Made by a program: the position numbers and the translations under genes. The notes beneath the pieces were generated by a model, which saw nothing but the letters and a program-made list of their open reading frames with translations, did no database searches and had not been told where the DNA came from. From positions 18,532-82,531 of the forward strand of contig CAIXCY010000060.1 of NCBI GenBank assembly GCA_903918045.1: a DNA stretch of 64,000 nt. The letters run 5' to 3'. Source of the DNA: an uncultured Bacteroidia bacterium. Lineage in GTDB: Bacteria > Bacteroidota > Bacteroidia > Bacteroidales > Prolixibacteraceae. Every line of letters begins with the position of its first letter. Position 1 is the stretch's first letter. Shown in pieces: positions 53,764 to 62,078 of the stretch.

Positions 53764-54050
53764 TCTGGACTCCTCTCATAATTGACGATTTAAAAAGTAT
53801 CCATACCTATATCGCTCTGGAGTCAATAGTTTATGCAAATCGTACAATCGGGAAGATCATTTCGAGAGTAAATCAGCTTCAACGATTTCCGGAATCTGGA
53901 AAGATTGTACCGGAGTTTGGACAAAAATCAATTAGAGATCTAACTGAAGAAAATTATAGAATAGTGTACAAGATTCACCCTGAACATATTGGCATTGTCA
54001 GGGTTCAACATGCTGCGAGAATATTAAGATCAATACGATCTGAAGAATAA
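53751..54050 (+). CDS. ParE/RelE-family toxin
   Basis: A 99-residue toxin with intact frame: VWTPLIIDDLKSIHTYIALES, RFPESGKIVPEFGQKSIRDLTEENYRIVYKI and HIGIVRVQHAARIL follow the ParE pattern (R.L...NYRI.Y and the V.H.AR.L end). ParE toxins poison gyrase; RelE relatives cut mRNA, so the target is not certain. It overlaps the 3' end of the interrupted antitoxin gene by 13 bp, the usual coupling. There is no other antitoxin next to it. Confidence 0.9.
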   Translation: MGTIVWTPLIIDDLKSIHTYIALESIVYANRTIGKIISRVNQLQRFPESGKIVPEFGQKSIRDLTEENYRIVYKIHPEHIGIVRVQHAARILRSIRSEE

Positions 54051-54096
54051 CTATTTAACCTCTTAACGTCATCCTTTTAACCAAAATATAAACATA

Positions 54097-54591
54097 ATGA
54101 AACGATTAATTCTAGTACGCCATGCCAAAAGCATATCCCATGGTTACGATCAGGATTATGACCGTACATTGACCGAACGGGGTGAGGAGGATGCCTTAGC
54201 GATCAGTAGGGAACTTAAAAAGTTGAATATTCGTCCTGATCTTATCATCGCCAGTCCTGCCGTGCGTACCACTCAAACTGCCAGAGTCTTTGCTGAAACA
54301 CTCGATTACCCGTTTACTTCAATCCTTTTTAAGAAAAAATTGTACAGCGGAACTACCGCTGAGAATTTTCTGTCAACACTTCAGGAACTCGAGGACGAAA
54401 AAGAAACAGTAATAGTGTTCGGACACAATCCTACGGTATATTACTATATGCACTATCTGATACGGGATTTCAACCTCGATGTGCCAACCTGTGCAACTGT
54501 AGGAATCGATTTTGAGGTAGAGAGCTGGACTCAATTAAGGGAGCTGGGAGGGAAAATGGTTTTTATGTTTATTCCCGATATGTTCAGGTAA
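54097..54591 (+). CDS. SixA-type histidine phosphatase
   Basis: A 164-residue protein of the histidine phosphatase superfamily: LILVRHAKS (catalytic His8), DYDRTLTERGEEDAL, IIASPAVRTTQTARVFAE and VIVFGHNPTVYYYMHYL (second His). This short form is the SixA group, which removes phosphate from histidine phosphotransfer domains in E. coli; the target here is unknown. It follows the toxin gene by 46 bp but is probably unrelated in function. Confidence 0.92.
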   Translation: MKRLILVRHAKSISHGYDQDYDRTLTERGEEDALAISRELKKLNIRPDLIIASPAVRTTQTARVFAETLDYPFTSILFKKKLYSGTTAENFLSTLQELEDEKETVIVFGHNPTVYYYMHYLIRDFNLDVPTCATVGIDFEVESWTQLRELGGKMVFMFIPDMFR

Positions 54592-54599
54592 TAACTCAC

Positions 54600-54759
54600 G
54601 AGGACACGAACTTATGAGGGCACGACTAAACGAGGGCACCAGGTTCACTGCAAGTCCATTTATCAAATAAAATAGGAAATTCTACCCTAATTTTCACCTG
54701 CGCACTGAATCGCCACAGAAGTCGTGAATTCATGCAGTCATACATTCGTGCAGTCCTCC
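54600..54759. repeat. Two arrays of period 16 bp in opposite orientation
   Basis: GAGGACACGA starts at 54600, GAGGGCACGA at 54616 and GAGGGCACC at 54632: exact 16-bp steps. A second array has AGTC at 54720, 54736 and 54752, again 16-bp steps, with TTCATGCAGTC and TTCGTGCAGTC. The second array read on the other strand resembles the first (AGTCGTG ... TTCGTG ... CCTC). The region separates the converging sixA-like and osmC-like genes. Confidence 0.7.
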
Positions 54760-54775
54760 TTTTTTAATCCTCAAC

Positions 54776-55180
54776 TCACCAATTCAGCCTAATCGTCTGC
54801 TTAAGATCAGGGTGTAAACTTAAAGCTACCGGGCACGATTTTGTGATCGCTGTAAAAATAGCCTTGTCCTTTTCCGAGAAGTCATTCTTTGGAAAAGTAA
54901 TCTCAACAATGATCTCACCAATTCTTCTGGGATCTGACGACATGATTTTAGTTGTTTCAATAGTTGTTCCAACCAAATCAAGTCCCTTATCCCTTGCCTT
55001 AATCCCCATAATAGTCATCATACAGTCAGCCAAAGCTGTCGCTACCAAATCAGTTGGAGAGAATGCCTCCGCCTTCCCCTGATTATCCACAGGGGCGTCC
55101 GTAATCAGTTTTTGACCCGAATAAACATGAATATTTTCGGTTCGCAGTTCACCCAGGTATACAGTCTTTGAAGTTGCCAT
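54776..55180 (-). CDS. OsmC-family protein
   Basis: A 134-residue protein from ATG 55180 (MATSKTVYLGELRTENIH). The two cysteines of the peroxidatic site are in LVATALADCMMTIMGIKA and ITKSCPVALSLHPDL, and the GKAEAFSPTDLVA segment is typical. OsmC/Ohr proteins reduce organic hydroperoxides in the cytoplasm using these thiols. Length is normal. Single gene, divergent from ribE. Confidence 0.92.
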   Translation of the reverse strand: MATSKTVYLGELRTENIHVYSGQKLITDAPVDNQGKAEAFSPTDLVATALADCMMTIMGIKARDKGLDLVGTTIETTKIMSSDPRRIGEIIVEITFPKNDFSEKDKAIFTAITKSCPVALSLHPDLKQTIRLNW

Positions 55181-55244
55181 AGTAATAAATTTTGAGTGCA
55201 AGATAATAAAAACCGTTTACTCTTTATTGCCTTTAGAAAAGCGT

Positions 55245-55252
55245 TAACTTCG
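55245..55252 (+). promoter_or_regulatory. Possible -7 box of the riboflavin synthase gene
   Basis: TAACTTCG, one mismatch from TAnnTTTG, 23 bp before the ATG. TTG at 55227-55229 is 15 bp upstream. No FMN riboswitch was recognised here. Confidence 0.35.
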
Positions 55253-55275
55253 CGGCAAATTTAAACTATTACATC

Positions 55276-55878
55276 ATGTTTTCAGGAATTGTTGAAGGAA
55301 TGGGTACCGTAGTGGATGTTGTGAAGGAACGCGAAAATGTTCATTTCACCTTAAATTGCAGTTTTGTAGATGAATTAAAAATCGATCAAAGCCTCTCGCA
55401 CAATGGCGTTTGCCTCACGGTTGTAAAGAAGAGCGAATCAACCTATACTGTGACCGCTATAATGGAGACGTTGTTAAAATCAAATCTGGGACTTCTTAAC
55501 GTGGGTGACAAAGTGAACCTCGAGCGGAGTATGATGATTAATGGCCGCCTCGATGGTCATATCGTTCAGGGCCATGTTGACCAGACAGCGATCTGTTCCA
55601 AAGTTGAAGAATCAGACGGAAGCTGGTATTTCACCTTTAGCTATGATTTTGATATTGAAAAAGCCCGTCAGGGTTATATGACTGTTGAAAAAGGGTCAGC
55701 AACGGTGAATGGTGTGAGCCTGACCGTCGTAAATTCAAAAAACGATTCATTTCAGGTCGCAATAATCCCATATACCTACGAAAATACAAATTTTCATACC
55801 TTTAAGGTTGGATCGGTTGTAAACCTTGAGTTCGACATTATCGGGAAATATCTAAGCAGGCTGGCAAGTTATAAATAG
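55276..55878 (+). CDS. ribE: Riboflavin synthase alpha subunit
   Basis: A 200-residue enzyme made of two similar lumazine-binding barrels. The N-terminal signature MFSGIVEGMGTV is diagnostic; SLSHNGVCLTVV in the first barrel is matched by ATVNGVSLTVV in the second, and GHIVQGHVDQTA is conserved. It dismutates two 6,7-dimethyl-8-ribityllumazine to riboflavin. Length is normal. The other rib genes are not in this window. Confidence 0.96.
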   Translation: MFSGIVEGMGTVVDVVKERENVHFTLNCSFVDELKIDQSLSHNGVCLTVVKKSESTYTVTAIMETLLKSNLGLLNVGDKVNLERSMMINGRLDGHIVQGHVDQTAICSKVEESDGSWYFTFSYDFDIEKARQGYMTVEKGSATVNGVSLTVVNSKNDSFQVAIIPYTYENTNFHTFKVGSVVNLEFDIIGKYLSRLASYK

Positions 55879-55925
55879 AGAAGGTCAGCGATCAATCTGT
55901 TTGGACAATCTCTTAAAATTGGCTT

Positions 55926-57152
55926 ATGAAAATTCTGACTATTTCTGTATTAGTTATGATTCTGTTTTCCGCTTTTAAACCTTCCCGAAAGGAAACCGTT
56001 GAACAAAAGGCGGCCCGAATTCATAATTCAGTTTTCACAATTGACACCCATTGTGATACCCCGATGAACCTTTCAAAATCCGATTATAATCTGGCAGTGC
56101 GGCACGATGCAAATCTTACAGATACGAAGGTTGACCTCCCACGTATGAAAGAGGGAGGGTTGGATGCCCAGTTTTTCGCAGTTTTCCTAAGTCAGGGTCC
56201 ACGAACGGAAACGGGAAACGCGGTTGCCAATCAAAAGGCATTTGATATCATTAAATCGATTTACAAGAGTGTGGAAGCCTCCCCCGAACTAGCCACCATT
56301 GCCCGGACGCCCGAAGATGGATATGCCATCGAAAAAAAAGGGAAACGGGCTATTTACATTGGAATTGAAAATGGCTATGCCATTGGTCATGATCTTTCGA
56401 TGATCGAAAAATTCTGGCAACTAGGTGTGCGCTATATCACGTTATGCCACACTTCAAATAACGATATTTGTGACTCCTCTACCGATAAAAAAGGGGCTGA
56501 ATACAACGGCCTCTCTCCGTTAGGTTTTGAGGTTGTAAAAGAGATGAATCGTGTTGGAATGATTGTCGACGTCTCGCATATCTCAGACTCATCACTGTAT
56601 GATGTTCTGAGAGTAACCAAAACGCCTGTCATAGCGAGTCATTCCTGTTCAAGGGCCATCTGTGACAATCCGCGTAATCTTACCGATGAAGGGCTACGGG
56701 CTGTAGCCAAAAACGGTGGTGTCATTCAAATGTGTATTCTCTCTGATTATGTGAAAACCCCCGATCCGAATGCTGCACGTGACTCGGCCAGAGCCGCGCT
56801 CCGTTTAAAATATAATAATTTTACAGGACTCACACCTGAACAGGAGAAGGCCAGCTGGGATGAGTATCGAACGGTAATGAAAAAATTTCCGCAAAAGCTT
56901 GCCAATGTAAAGGATGTTGTCGACCATATTGACCACATCGTAAAAGTTGCCGGTATTGATCATGTTGGTATCGGCACCGATTTTGATGGAGGAGGGGCCG
57001 TCTCCGGCTGTTTTGACGTATCCGAAATGGGAAATATCACCCTCGAACTTGTAAAACGGAATTATCGTGAGTCAGAAATTCGCAAGATATGGGGAGGCAA
57101 TTTTATGAGAGTGTTTAATGCTGTATTAAAGTGGTCTAAAAAGCGGACTTAG
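55926..57152 (+). CDS. Membrane dipeptidase (renal dipeptidase type, peptidase M19)
   Basis: A 408-residue zinc enzyme with an N-terminal hydrophobic signal (MKILTISVLVMILFSAFKP), so probably periplasmic. Metal ligands and active-site blocks of family M19 are present: FTIDTHCDTPMNL (HxD), IGIENGYAIG (Glu), MIVDVSHISDSS, VIASHSCSRAICDNPRNL, and DHVGIGTDFDGGGAV. It cleaves dipeptides. It lies 47 bp after ribE and may share its transcript; there is no functional link. Confidence 0.93.
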   Translation: MKILTISVLVMILFSAFKPSRKETVEQKAARIHNSVFTIDTHCDTPMNLSKSDYNLAVRHDANLTDTKVDLPRMKEGGLDAQFFAVFLSQGPRTETGNAVANQKAFDIIKSIYKSVEASPELATIARTPEDGYAIEKKGKRAIYIGIENGYAIGHDLSMIEKFWQLGVRYITLCHTSNNDICDSSTDKKGAEYNGLSPLGFEVVKEMNRVGMIVDVSHISDSSLYDVLRVTKTPVIASHSCSRAICDNPRNLTDEGLRAVAKNGGVIQMCILSDYVKTPDPNAARDSARAALRLKYNNFTGLTPEQEKASWDEYRTVMKKFPQKLANVKDVVDHIDHIVKVAGIDHVGIGTDFDGGGAVSGCFDVSEMGNITLELVKRNYRESEIRKIWGGNFMRVFNAVLKWSKKRT

Positions 57153-57373
57153 TTATCCGGCTCCATATTGTCAATTTTATATTCCAGAAGATCTCCTGGT
57201 TGACATTCAAGCGATATGCATATTGCTTCGAGGGTATCAAATCTGACCCCTTTTGCCTTTCCGGTTTTCAGGATCGATAAATTTACGGTAGTTATTCCAA
57301 CCTGGCGTGAGAGTTCATTCAACGACATCTTTCTTTTGGCCATCATAACATCCAAATTGATAACTATAGCCAT
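57149..57373 (-). CDS. Small XRE-family (Cro/CI) transcriptional regulator
   Basis: A 74-residue helix-turn-helix protein: MAIVINLDVMMAKRKMSLNELSRQVGITTVNLSILKTGKAKGVRFDTLEAICISLECQPGDLLEY. This is the YozG-like group, regularly encoded beside DUF2975 membrane proteins. The start is ATG 57373, two bases past the stop of the DUF2975 gene; a longer frame to 57442 would run deep into that gene. Its stop overlaps the end of the converging dipeptidase gene by 4 bp. Confidence 0.9.
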   Translation of the reverse strand: MAIVINLDVMMAKRKMSLNELSRQVGITTVNLSILKTGKAKGVRFDTLEAICISLECQPGDLLEYKIDNMEPDN

Positions 57374-57375
57374 AA

Positions 57376-57921
57376 CTAAATAAATTTTTCGTTCTCTTCC
57401 TTTACAGCCAAAGCAGTTGTGACAAACTGCCTCACTGACCATAAGATAATTGACAAAAGCAGATAGATGGTCTGGGGAGCACTAAAGACAAGCAACCTTG
57501 TAAACGACCGGGTTATTAGATTCACAATACTGACAGCGGAGGTCCAATCGTTAAGATGCAGCTCACTTAAATTGTTAAGGATTAATCGCACTGCCCCTAA
57601 TAACGCAAGTGCCAAACACGAAACGATTACACCATCCAAAGCCTTCAAGCTTCCTCGATCGAAAAAACCACTCCTCTTAAACTTTTTGATTAATCTGATC
57701 AACAGCCATGCAACATATAAAAATATAAGATTCGTTGAGATCTGGGTGCCAAACCATACCATTGGAATCTCATTGGGAGGAACAACAAAGTGATTACTGC
57801 TGTTTTGCAAAAACGGGATAAACCACCGGACATGGTAAACTAAAGCCAGGGCGGAAAAATAGATCGTTATCCACAATACAAAATTGATAACGGATAATTT
57901 GGAAAGTGTGAATTTGTACAT
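57376..57921 (-). CDS. DUF2975 membrane protein
   Basis: A 181-residue protein with four predicted helices (about residues 13-35, 60-85, 105-125 and 150-170). The SRNL-type charged segments and place before a small XRE regulator fit DUF2975. The start ATG 57921 was chosen because a good promoter overlaps the upstream ATG at 57951. The function is unknown; the pair probably acts as a membrane-linked regulator unit (inference). Confidence 0.82.
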   Translation of the reverse strand: MYKFTLSKLSVINFVLWITIYFSALALVYHVRWFIPFLQNSSNHFVVPPNEIPMVWFGTQISTNLIFLYVAWLLIRLIKKFKRSGFFDRGSLKALDGVIVSCLALALLGAVRLILNNLSELHLNDWTSAVSIVNLITRSFTRLLVFSAPQTIYLLLSIILWSVRQFVTTALAVKEENEKFI

Positions 57922-57948
57922 AGCAACATTCTTAAAATATTCAATGTG

Positions 57949-57978
57949 CAAATGTATAATTTGATTTCCTAATTCAAA
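57949..57978 (-). promoter_or_regulatory. Promoter of the DUF2975-XRE pair
   Basis: On the - strand TTTG (plus 57975-57978), 18 bp, TACATTTG (plus 57949-57956). It places the transcript start inside the longest frame and so decides for ATG 57921. Confidence 0.6.
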
Positions 57979-58135
57979 GTATAATTTATCGTTTTGTTTA
58001 TTATTTTTAATGTTTTACGATAAATATAGAAATATATATAATTTGTTTAAAAATCGGCATAATAAGATATCATAAGCAAAGCAATGATATATTTAAGCGG
58101 ATTAAAAATAAATTAGCATAGTATCCTAATAAAGA

Positions 58136-58166
58136 CGGGCGTATTTTCATGATGAAAACACGCCCG
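58136..58166 (-). terminator. Terminator after the HU-SPOR gene
   Basis: A 14-pair stem with one mismatch (58136-58149 with 58153-58166; outer part CGGGCGT) and a 3-nt loop, followed on the - strand by TCTTTATT. It lies 35 bp past the stop. Confidence 0.75.
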
Positions 58167-58201
58167 CGATGAGATCGTTAAATTATTTTTAATTTACAAA
58201 C

Positions 58202-59188
58202 TTAGTTAGCGGACATCCAGTAGCCCGCCTTCGGATCAGACTGGCGCAGCGCCTTAAGTGCGTTAACTGCCAGGTTCTTATCGGTATAAGACTGCACAAT
58301 AATCAAAAAAGTTTCATTGGGCATAACTTTGAGTTCCGATTTATAACCTTCAGACTGTAGCCTTTCAAGAAATTTATCGGCATTCTCGCGCAGTTTAAAG
58401 CACCCCCCGATTACACGGTATCTTGCACTTGGTTTAATATCAATTGGTTCAGCGGATACTACTGGAGCGACTAAGGTGGCTGATATTTTTGATTCTTCCT
58501 TTCCTGCAACAGGTTTAGCCGCAGGTTCATTCTCAATCTTATTACTTAAGGATGGAACTAATGGGCCATTGACCGGTAGGGAGGCAGTACTTGAGTTTTG
58601 CATCATCGGGAATGCGTGGTTATTCCACGAATATTTTGATACCGGTACCAAAACCAGTGCCAGTAGAACAGGAATTCCGATGGCCAGGGCTTTAACGCTG
58701 AAAGACCGTGAGCGTGGCCGGGCAGCCTCTTTATCTGTAAATATTCTCTTTGAAGGGATTATCTCCTTCCATTCAAGTTGCGGAAACTGAAAACCCTCCA
58801 TCCCATATGCTTCCAGAAGAAGGTTCTCATGAACCTCAGGTTCAAAGATCAGTTTTTCATTCCGGTCAAACTGAAGCGATCCAATATTTTTAAATTCATA
58901 TTTCTCACCGTTTTCAAGCTTTGACCACAGTTCATCCACAAATTCAGAGATTATCAGCCTGGCCTCCATGTATCCAACCCCTTCAGTTTCGGAAATATAG
59001 TTTACAAGCAGTCCGTCATTCTTGTTCAACTTACCGGTAAAGATAATCTCCTTAATCGGGGGGTTAAAACTATTACTGGCAAGGTCTACCTCTGCCGGGC
59101 GATAATTTGTAACGAATCCCCCAAGATCCGGAACTATCACACAATCATGCAACCGCAATAATTCTATTAAATAAAAAGTAATATCCAT
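58202..59188 (-). CDS. HU-CCDC81-type and SPOR domain membrane protein
   Basis: A 328-residue protein. The N-terminal 60 residues (DITFYLIELLRLHDCVIVPDLGGFVTNYRPAEVD) and the next 70 are the paired HU-like (CCDC81-type) domains found in Bacteroidota. One membrane helix follows (about 168-185, VKALAIGIPVLLALVLVPVS), then a low-complexity linker and a C-terminal SPOR domain (YRVIGGCFKLRENADKFLERLQSEGYKSEL). SPOR domains bind denuded peptidoglycan at division sites, so the protein may link the cytoplasm to the septal wall (inference). Single gene, divergent from galE. Confidence 0.9.
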   Translation of the reverse strand: MDITFYLIELLRLHDCVIVPDLGGFVTNYRPAEVDLASNSFNPPIKEIIFTGKLNKNDGLLVNYISETEGVGYMEARLIISEFVDELWSKLENGEKYEFKNIGSLQFDRNEKLIFEPEVHENLLLEAYGMEGFQFPQLEWKEIIPSKRIFTDKEAARPRSRSFSVKALAIGIPVLLALVLVPVSKYSWNNHAFPMMQNSSTASLPVNGPLVPSLSNKIENEPAAKPVAGKEESKISATLVAPVVSAEPIDIKPSARYRVIGGCFKLRENADKFLERLQSEGYKSELKVMPNETFLIIVQSYTDKNLAVNALKALRQSDPKAGYWMSAN

Positions 59189-59229
59189 AACCAGTTTTTT
59201 CTACGTATCAAAAATAAGAAAATAAATGT

Positions 59230-59237
59230 AATTTTGA
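59230..59237 (+). promoter_or_regulatory. -7 box of galE
   Basis: TAATTTTG, exact TAnnTTTG match, 21 bp before the ATG. No clear -33 TTG. Confidence 0.45.
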
Positions 59238-59258
59238 TAGCTCATAAACCTTGATAAT

Positions 59259-60287
59259 ATGGGAAGACAAGTATTGGTTACAGGTGGAACAGGGTATATC
59301 GGTTCCCACACCGTTGTTGAACTACAAGCTGTAGGATTTGATGTTGTTATTATCGATGATCTCTCGAACTCCTCGGCTGAGGTAGTCGACCAGATTGAAA
59401 AGATCAGCGGAATCAGGCCCGCTTTCGAGGAATTTAATTTGCTGGATTCAGAAAAGCTCGAAGCATTTTTTAAGAAATACACAGGAATTGAGGCGATTAT
59501 CCATTTCGCGGCATTTAAGGCCGTTGGAGAGTCCGTTGAGAAACCACTTTTATATTACCGCAACAACCTGGTTTCCTTAATGAATATTCTGGATTGCATG
59601 TCCGAATATAAAGTAGCAAATCTTGTATTTTCCTCATCATGTACCGTTTATGGGCAGCCGGATCAACTTCCCGTCACAGAAAATACGCCCAAAAAAGATG
59701 CAGAATCACCTTACGGCAATACAAAGGCTATCAGCGAAGAGGTTTTGCGTGATGTTGTAAAAGTAACACCCGATTTAAAGGTGATTGCCCTGCGTTACTT
59801 CAATCCAATCGGAGCACATCCCTCCGCCTTAATTGGTGAACTTCCACGTGGCGTTCCTAATAACCTTGTTCCATTTATCACTCAAACTGCAGCAGGCATC
59901 CGCCAGCAGCTTAGTATTTTTGGAGATGATTACGATACGGTCGACGGAAGCTGCGTTCGGGACTATATTAATGTTGTTGACCTTGCCAAGGCTCATGTAA
60001 TTGCGATAAACAGGCTGATCAATAATACAAATTCCGACCGTTTTGAATTCTTTAATATTGGAACCGGAACGGGTGCCTCAGTAATCGAAGTTGTTCAAAC
60101 ATTTGAGGAATCGACTGGTGTAAAGTTGAATTATAAAATTGTTGCCCGCCGGCCGGGAGATGTGGAAAAAATTTATGCTGATACAACGATAGCAAATTCT
60201 GTACTTGGATGGAAGGCAGAAACTTCCCTTTATGATACCTTGTTATCAGCCTGGAACTGGGAGAAAAGGATAAGGGGTATTAACTAA
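59259..60287 (+). CDS. galE: UDP-glucose 4-epimerase
   Basis: A 342-residue extended short-chain dehydrogenase: NAD loop VTGGTGYIGSHT, catalytic Ser in FSSSCTVYGQP, Tyr-x3-Lys in SPYGNTKAISEE, RYFNPIGAHPSALIGELPRGVPNNLVPF, and CVRDYINVVDLAKAH, all diagnostic for GalE. It interconverts UDP-glucose and UDP-galactose for surface polysaccharides. It lies 43 bp before rfbB on the same strand, a likely two-gene nucleotide-sugar operon. Confidence 0.95.
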   Translation: MGRQVLVTGGTGYIGSHTVVELQAVGFDVVIIDDLSNSSAEVVDQIEKISGIRPAFEEFNLLDSEKLEAFFKKYTGIEAIIHFAAFKAVGESVEKPLLYYRNNLVSLMNILDCMSEYKVANLVFSSSCTVYGQPDQLPVTENTPKKDAESPYGNTKAISEEVLRDVVKVTPDLKVIALRYFNPIGAHPSALIGELPRGVPNNLVPFITQTAAGIRQQLSIFGDDYDTVDGSCVRDYINVVDLAKAHVIAINRLINNTNSDRFEFFNIGTGTGASVIEVVQTFEESTGVKLNYKIVARRPGDVEKIYADTTIANSVLGWKAETSLYDTLLSAWNWEKRIRGIN

Positions 60288-60330
60288 GGAGTACAAATTA
60301 CAATCAATAATTGCACATTAAATTTTGACT

Positions 60331-61380
60331 ATGAAAACAATTCTAATTACAGGAGGTGCAGGGTTTATCGGATCACACGTAGTAAGACGATTTGTAAACA
60401 AATACCCTGAATATCATATCGTTAATCTTGACGCTTTAACCTATGCAGGTAACCTTGAAAACTTAAAGGATGTAGATACCCGCTCAAATTATGAATTTGT
60501 AAAAGGGGATATCAATGACGCTCCGTTTATTAATGACCTCTTTGAGAAGTATCAGTTTGACGGGGTATTACATCTTGCGGCAGAATCCCATGTTGACCGT
60601 TCGATAGCCGATCCTATGGCCTTCATTATGACCAATATTGTAGGTACAGTAAACTTGCTAAACGGAGCCCGGAAGATCTGGAAAAGCGCAGAAGGACACC
60701 GCTTTTATCATATTTCAACAGACGAAGTATATGGATCGTTGGGAGAGACCGGACTTTTCCTCGAAACGACCTCCTATGACCCTCACAGTCCATATTCAGC
60801 CTCAAAAGCAAGTTCTGACCATTTGGTAAGGGCCTATCATGATACCTATAAACTACCCATTGTAATCACGAATTGCTCCAATAATTACGGGCCTAACCAG
60901 TTTCCGGAGAAGCTGATTCCGTTATCGATTCATAATATCAGTCAAAACAAACCTATTCCGATTTACGGTAAAGGGGAGAACATCCGTGACTGGCTTTACG
61001 TTGAGGATCATGCAGCAGCCATTGATCTGGTGTTTCACGAAGGAAAAGACGGCGAAACCTATAACATTGGCGGTCATAATGAATGGACCAATATTGCCCT
61101 GATCCTCCAATTGTGTAAAACAATGGATAAGAAGCTGGGGCGCACAGAAGGGACAAGTGAAAAGTTAATCACTTATGTAAAGGACCGTGCCGGTCACGAC
61201 CTGCGTTATGCGATTGACTCGACTAAAATCCAGAAAGAACTGGGTTGGGCTCCATCCCTGCAGTTTGAAGAGGGAATTGAAAAAACGGTGGATTGGTATC
61301 TTGCCAATCATGACTGGTTAGAGAATGTTTCTTCGGGCGCCTACGAAAAATATTACGAAAAGCAGTACGTTAGCAGGTAA
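60331..61380 (+). CDS. rfbB: dTDP-glucose 4,6-dehydratase
   Basis: A 349-residue enzyme from ATG 60331: ILITGGAGFIGSHVVRRFV, HLAAESHVDRSI, HISTDEVYGSLG (Thr-Asp-Glu catalytic set), YSASKASSDHLVRAYHDTY, CSNNYGPNQFPEKLIPL and RDWLYVEDHA are all diagnostic. It makes dTDP-4-keto-6-deoxyglucose, the rhamnose precursor. The other rml genes are not nearby. A TTG at 60325 in the same frame is a less likely start. A hairpin follows. Confidence 0.95.
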   Translation: MKTILITGGAGFIGSHVVRRFVNKYPEYHIVNLDALTYAGNLENLKDVDTRSNYEFVKGDINDAPFINDLFEKYQFDGVLHLAAESHVDRSIADPMAFIMTNIVGTVNLLNGARKIWKSAEGHRFYHISTDEVYGSLGETGLFLETTSYDPHSPYSASKASSDHLVRAYHDTYKLPIVITNCSNNYGPNQFPEKLIPLSIHNISQNKPIPIYGKGENIRDWLYVEDHAAAIDLVFHEGKDGETYNIGGHNEWTNIALILQLCKTMDKKLGRTEGTSEKLITYVKDRAGHDLRYAIDSTKIQKELGWAPSLQFEEGIEKTVDWYLANHDWLENVSSGAYEKYYEKQYVSR

Positions 61381-61403
61381 GCAGAAGAATCAGCTTCATG
61401 CGG

Positions 61404-61447
61404 GAGGTTGTCTCAGAATGATCTATTCTCTGACAACCTCTTGTTTT
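61404..61447 (+). terminator. Hairpin after rfbB
   Basis: GAGGTTGTC (61404-61412) pairs with GACAACCTC (61432-61440); the loop can pair further (TCAGAA with TTCTCTGA). TTGTTTT follows. It lies 23 bp past the rfbB stop and 17 bp from the transposase stop on the other strand. Confidence 0.7.
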
Positions 61448-61463
61448 ATCCGAAAAGGAGGCA

Positions 61464-61919
61464 TTAATCATCGAAAAGTGATGATTCCCTAAAGGGCAGA
61501 TGATGAAAATTTAAAAACTCGATATACTCCTCCTCAAAAGTTTTCTTCCAGTGATATTGTTCCTGATTCTGGATGTAAAGTAACGTATTGTCCAGCTGTG
61601 ACCTGCTGATGGAGAATGCTGCAAATCCGTTTGCCCAGCTAAATGAACGAAGAGGCTCAAAATTTTGTCTGAGCCATGTGGTAGAGCTTTGTTTTAAAGG
61701 GATAATTGCCGATTCAACTGATAATTTAGTGGGAATAGCGATTAGCAGGTGAATATGATTTTCGGCTCCCCCAATGGAAATAAGCGTTGTCCCTTTTGAT
61801 TTGGCAACTGCAGCAAGGTAGAGATGCAGTTGACTTCGGATCTCAGCCGTGAGGAAATCTTTTTGACGGTGCGTGCCAATAACAATATGCATAAGGCAAC
61901 TGATGAACTCTTTTGACAT
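61464..61919 (-). mobile_element. IS200-like (Y1, REP-associated type) transposase gene
   Basis: A 151-residue HUH nuclease of the Y1 transposase family: HIVIGTHRQKDFL at the N-terminus, the HUH motif in GAENHIHLLIAIP, and the catalytic Tyr in NTLLYIQNQEQYHWKKTF. It is complete, with an ATG and a normal length for the family. No partner tnpB gene is present. The ends of a possible element are unclear: a 9-bp stem lies 17 bp past its stop but doubles as the rfbB terminator, and the right side has only a weak AT-rich inverted pair. It may be a domesticated RAYT rather than an active IS. Confidence 0.88.
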
Positions 61920-62078
61920 AGTGTCCTGGAATAAATAATTGAGTGAGAGGATTTAATATTCCGACTATTTATTTCATTATCAACCAATCCGGTCCCAATT
62001 CAAACGGATGAAATTACATAAAATAATTGTAGGTTCCAAAAAATAATTTCAGAATAAAGGGGCTTAGCGGAACCCAGG

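Noticed and set aside
57374..57442. N-terminal extension of the XRE regulator
   Set aside because: It would run through the end of the DUF2975 gene; ATG 57373 gives the normal length for this group.
61404..61440. Hairpin as the left end of an IS200-like element
   Set aside because: It is followed by T residues and sits right after rfbB, so a terminator explains it; no matching hairpin was found on the other side.
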